DNA of 64,000 nt, taken from NCBI RefSeq assembly GCF_003337215.1, contig NZ_QPIG01000001.1, positions 1,116,001 through 1,180,000 of the forward strand, written 5' to 3'. The notes beneath the pieces were generated by a model. It was not told where the DNA came from. It was given only the letters and a program-made list of their open reading frames with translations, and did no database searches. A program made the translations under genes and the position numbers. The DNA comes from Oceanihabitans sediminis (GTDB lineage: Bacteria > Bacteroidota > Bacteroidia > Flavobacteriales > Flavobacteriaceae). Positions within the stretch are counted from its first letter, which is position 1. The number at the start of each line of letters is the position of its first letter. Below are positions 61,624-64,000 of the stretch, one piece after another.

Positions 61624-62501
61624 TAGTTAATGTGTTTTTGTGCTTTGTAAGAAGAACGTACTAAAGCGCTACTTTCTACATGACGGAATCCTAGACCTAA
61701 ACCTATTTCTTTGTATTCATCAAATTGCTCTGGGTTGATGAACTGTTTTACTGGTAAATGTTTTTTACTTGGTTGTAAGTATTGCCCAATAGTAACAACA
61801 TCAACATCGTTGTCTCTTAAATCGTGTAAGGTTTCAATTACTTCTTCTCTTGTTTCACCAAGACCAAGCATGATTCCAGATTTTGTACGTCTTTGTCCTT
61901 GTTGCTTTAAATATTTTAAAACACCTAAACTTCTGTCGTATTTAGCCTGAATACGTACTTCACGAGTAAGTCTTCTAACGGTTTCAATATTATGAGATAC
62001 TACTTCTGGGGCAACATCTATTATTCTGTCAATATGCTGTTCTATACCTTGAAAATCTGGGATAAGAGTTTCTAGAGTTGTTTCTGGATTCATCCTTCTA
62101 ACAGATTTTACAGTTTCTGCCCACATGATGCTTCCCATGTCTTTTAAATCATCACGATCTACACTAGTTAAAACGGCATGTTTAATTTTCATGATTTTAA
62201 TAGAACGAGCAACTTTTTCAGGTTCATCCCAGTCTACAGTTTCTGGTCTTCCCGTTTTTACCCCGCAAAATCCGCAAGAACGTGTACAAACATTACCAAG
62301 AATCATAAAGGTTGCAGTTCCTTCTCCCCAGCATTCACCCATATTAGGGCAACTACCCGAAGTACAAATAGTATTTAAGCTGTACTTATCTACTAGTCCG
62401 CGAAGTTCTGTGTATTTCTTTCCTGTTGGTAGTTTTACACGAAGCCATTTAGGTTTTTGTATTTTACCAGGTAATATATTAGAAGCTGTATCTGTATTCA
62501 T
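61623..62501 (-). CDS. lipA: Lipoyl synthase
   Basis: A 292-residue radical SAM enzyme that inserts two sulfurs into octanoyl groups to make the lipoyl cofactor. The auxiliary cluster cysteines Cys46, Cys51, Cys57 ([12 protein letters not shown]) and the radical-SAM cluster Cys72, Cys76, Cys79 (CTRSCGFC) are both present. The C-terminal RSSY motif that binds the auxiliary cluster appears as LVRSSYKA. It overlaps gap by one base and has its own promoter. Confidence 0.96.
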   Translation of the reverse strand: MNTDTASNILPGKIQKPKWLRVKLPTGKKYTELRGLVDKYSLNTICTSGSCPNMGECWGEGTATFMILGNVCTRSCGFCGVKTGRPETVDWDEPEKVARSIKIMKIKHAVLTSVDRDDLKDMGSIMWAETVKSVRRMNPETTLETLIPDFQGIEQHIDRIIDVAPEVVSHNIETVRRLTREVRIQAKYDRSLGVLKYLKQQGQRRTKSGIMLGLGETREEVIETLHDLRDNDVDVVTIGQYLQPSKKHLPVKQFINPEQFDEYKEIGLGLGFRHVESSALVRSSYKAQKHIN

Positions 62502-62522
62502 CTAGTTTGCATTTTCTAATGG

Positions 62523-62530
62523 CAAAGATA
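62523..62530 (-). promoter_or_regulatory. -7 promoter element for lipA-gap
   Basis: Minus-strand TATCTTTG, exact TAnnTTTG, 22 bases upstream of the lipA start codon, in the 67-base gap after the sigma factor gene. Confidence 0.5.
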
Positions 62531-62568
62531 CAAAGTATTCTATAAAACTAATTGTATCGTAGCGGAAG

Positions 62569-63120
62569 TTACTGCTTCTTTTGAATAATCTCTGCCAATA
62601 ATTTCTTAGCTCGTAATAGTTTTACTTTCACGTTATTTATTGGCTCATTAAGTTGGGCGGAGATTTCCTTATAGCTTAACTCTTGAAAATAGCGAAGGTT
62701 GATTACTTCTTGGTAATGCGGTTTCAGTTTTTTTATATCGCGAAGCAGCTTAGCTAAATTCTGTTCTGTAATTAGTTTGTCTTCTGCAGAAGGTGTTTCG
62801 TCTAGAATTTGAAAAACAGAGTTTTCATCATCTTTAGAAATTCTTGTGTTTATGGAGTTTTTTTCTTTCCGAAGAATATCTACATGGATGTTTTTAGAAA
62901 TTGTAATCAGCCAAGTTTTAAACTTATAGTCGCTGTTATAGGTTTCAATTCTGTCAAAAGCTCTAGAAAAAGTTTGGATAGTTACGTCTTCAGCATCATT
63001 TTCATTCTGAATTCGTTTTAACTGAAAACCGTATACGTCATCCCAAAAGGTGTTTAATAAGAAATTAAATGCCTTTTGCTCGTTCTTTTTTGCTTGTTGA
63101 ATGGCTTCTTCTATTTCCAA
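62569..63120 (-). CDS. ECF-type RNA polymerase sigma factor
   Basis: A 183-residue sigma-70 family factor of the ECF class: region 2 (FNFLLNTFWDDVYGFQLKRI, AEDVTIQTFSRAFDRIETY, FKTWLITISKNIHVDILRK) and region 4 (YQEVINLRYFQELSYKEISAQ, then LNEPINNVKVKLLRAKKLL). There is no region 3 and no adjacent anti-sigma gene. Its start overlaps the end of the glycosyltransferase gene by 10 bases, so it is probably made together with it. Target genes unknown. Confidence 0.92.
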   Translation of the reverse strand: MEIEEAIQQAKKNEQKAFNFLLNTFWDDVYGFQLKRIQNENDAEDVTIQTFSRAFDRIETYNSDYKFKTWLITISKNIHVDILRKEKNSINTRISKDDENSVFQILDETPSAEDKLITEQNLAKLLRDIKKLKPHYQEVINLRYFQELSYKEISAQLNEPINNVKVKLLRAKKLLAEIIQKKQ

Positions 63121-64000
63121 GTCTTAGGTTTTGCAATTAGATTTTTTATAAATATAGTTAATTGCATTCCAATTAAAAAAATCTCTAAAAACGGAAGGAA
63201 AAATATTAGGTCTTTTTCGTTTAGTTTTTTTGAAGTTTTACCAAAGATAATATAGAAAAATATAAGTCTTAAAGCTGTTAGTACTACTACGATTTCCCAG
63301 TTGAAGGTGCTAATAAGTAATGGGATTAATAAAAACCAAAATAGAAATTGCGAAATATAGAAAGCCACAAGCATGGCTCTATGTGCTGGTTTGTAATGTT
63401 TAGCAGTAGAAATATGTCTTCTCTTTTGCAGAATCCAATCTGAAAAAGTTGTTTTAGGACTTGAGATGGTAAAGCTTTTTTTAGAAAAAGCAATAGCGGT
63501 GTTTTCTTCTGTTGCTACTTGATTGATGAATAAATCATCGTCTCCAGAGCGTATTTGAATATGGCCTATAAAACCATTGGCATTAAAAAACTCTTCTTTA
63601 GTGTATGCTAAGTTTCTTCCAACTCCCATATATGGGATTCCTGCTTTAGCGAAAGAGAAATATTGCAGGGCAGTTAAAAGGGTTTCAAATCGGATTAATT
63701 TATTTAAAAATGAATTTTTCACTTTAGCATATGCTCCGTAGCCTAATACAACACTTTTTTTATCGTTAAAATGCGAACTCATATCTGCTAACCAATATTT
63801 AGAACTTGGTTTGCAATCGGCATCGGTGAAAAGTAGTAATTCGTGTTTAGAAGCTTTTATTCCAAGTGTTAATGCGTACTTTTTGTTTCCGTAGAAAGCT
63901 TCTGTAGGTCTTACGTTAACAATTTTAATGCAGTTGTGCTTTTCGGCAAACTCCTCCATGACATCTAAAGTTTCGTCATGAGAATTGTCGTTTATTAATA
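63111..64000 (-). CDS. Glycosyltransferase family 2, 5' end beyond the window
   Basis: A GT2-type glycosyltransferase cut by the window end. The frame stays open from 63959 to 64000 (LINDNSHDETLDV), a typical GT2 start region, so the ATG at 63957-63959 is internal. Visible motifs: LLLFTDADCKPSSKYWL (the DxD metal site), GVGRNLAYTKEEFFNANGF and SGDDDLFINQVA, then WILQKRRHISTAKHYKP (the QxxRW-like end), followed by two or three C-terminal membrane helices. It probably polymerises or transfers a sugar at the inner membrane. Coupled to the sigma factor. Confidence 0.88.
   Translation of the reverse strand, partial: LINDNSHDETLDVMEEFAEKHNCIKIVNVRPTEAFYGNKKYALTLGIKASKHELLLFTDADCKPSSKYWLADMSSHFNDKKSVVLGYGAYAKVKNSFLNKLIRFETLLTALQYFSFAKAGIPYMGVGRNLAYTKEEFFNANGFIGHIQIRSGDDDLFINQVATEENTAIAFSKKSFTISSPKTTFSDWILQKRRHISTAKHYKPAHRAMLVAFYISQFLFWFLLIPLLISTFNWEIVVVLTALRLIFFYIIFGKTSKKLNEKDLIFFLPFLEIFLIGMQLTIFIKNLIAKPKTWK

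Noticed and set aside
1-64000. CRISPR arrays, prophage, insertion sequences, rRNA
   Set aside because: No regularly spaced direct repeats, transposase or integrase motifs, phage structural genes or rRNA sequence were seen.

Overview
The window is low-GC, densely coded DNA from a member of the Bacteroidota, most likely a marine Flavobacteriaceae. Evidence: many intergenic regions carry the Bacteroidota -7 promoter element TAnnTTTG, Shine-Dalgarno sequences are absent, and there are type IX secretion (T9SS) parts (a PorT-like barrel and a plug-domain protein). Two secreted proteases end in T9SS type A sorting tails. There is also a sodium-pumping NADH:quinone reductase and a TPR hybrid histidine kinase. 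I can support one tRNA (Gly-TCC), no rRNA, no CRISPR array, no prophage and no transposase.

Layout. 1-8 kb: a TamA/BamA-like surface lipoprotein, an rRNA methyltransferase, ubiE-porT and the trkA-trkH potassium uptake pair. 8-11 kb: aminotransferase, fatty acid desaturase and rsmG. 11-16 kb: an accessory stretch with a small lipoprotein, a decayed second copy of it, and a divergent cluster of an outer-membrane barrel, a TlpA thioredoxin and an Omp28-type lipoprotein. 16-20.5 kb: pruA, an NRDE protein, apaG and the T9SS plug protein. 20.7-26.8 kb: nqrABCDEF behind a promoter overlapped by a perfect 10-bp inverted repeat. 27-33 kb: two tandem M43 metalloproteases lying between nqrF and apbE. 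33-46 kb: mostly housekeeping genes (apbE, map, CoA-transferase, gpmI, tRNA, pepE, an M1 peptidase, tatA). 46-54.3 kb: a same-strand kynurenine catabolic cluster. 54.5-64 kb: msrA, a coiled-coil protein, a Nif3-like protein, lpxK, the hybrid kinase, gap, lipA, an ECF sigma factor and a glycosyltransferase cut by the window end.

How the genes work together. The kynurenine genes encode kynureninase, kynurenine 3-monooxygenase, 3-hydroxyanthranilate dioxygenase, ACMS decarboxylase, 2-aminomuconate semialdehyde dehydrogenase and a RidA-type 2-aminomuconate deaminase, which together run kynurenine to oxalocrotonate. Tryptophan dioxygenase and formamidase are not in the window. NqrA-F with ApbE form a respiratory sodium pump and its flavin-attaching enzyme. 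The TlpA/Omp28/barrel group looks like a cell-envelope thiol-redox unit: each mature protein carries just one cysteine pair, apart from the Omp28 lipid-anchor cysteine.

Most of the window is ordinary core genome. The parts most worth a second look are the nqr operator-like palindrome, the cysteine-pair envelope cluster, the two decayed genes, the short inverted-repeat elements placed between kynurenine genes, and the paired inverted repeats in the pruA leader. No obviously novel multi-gene system such as a defence island or a biosynthetic cluster is visible.
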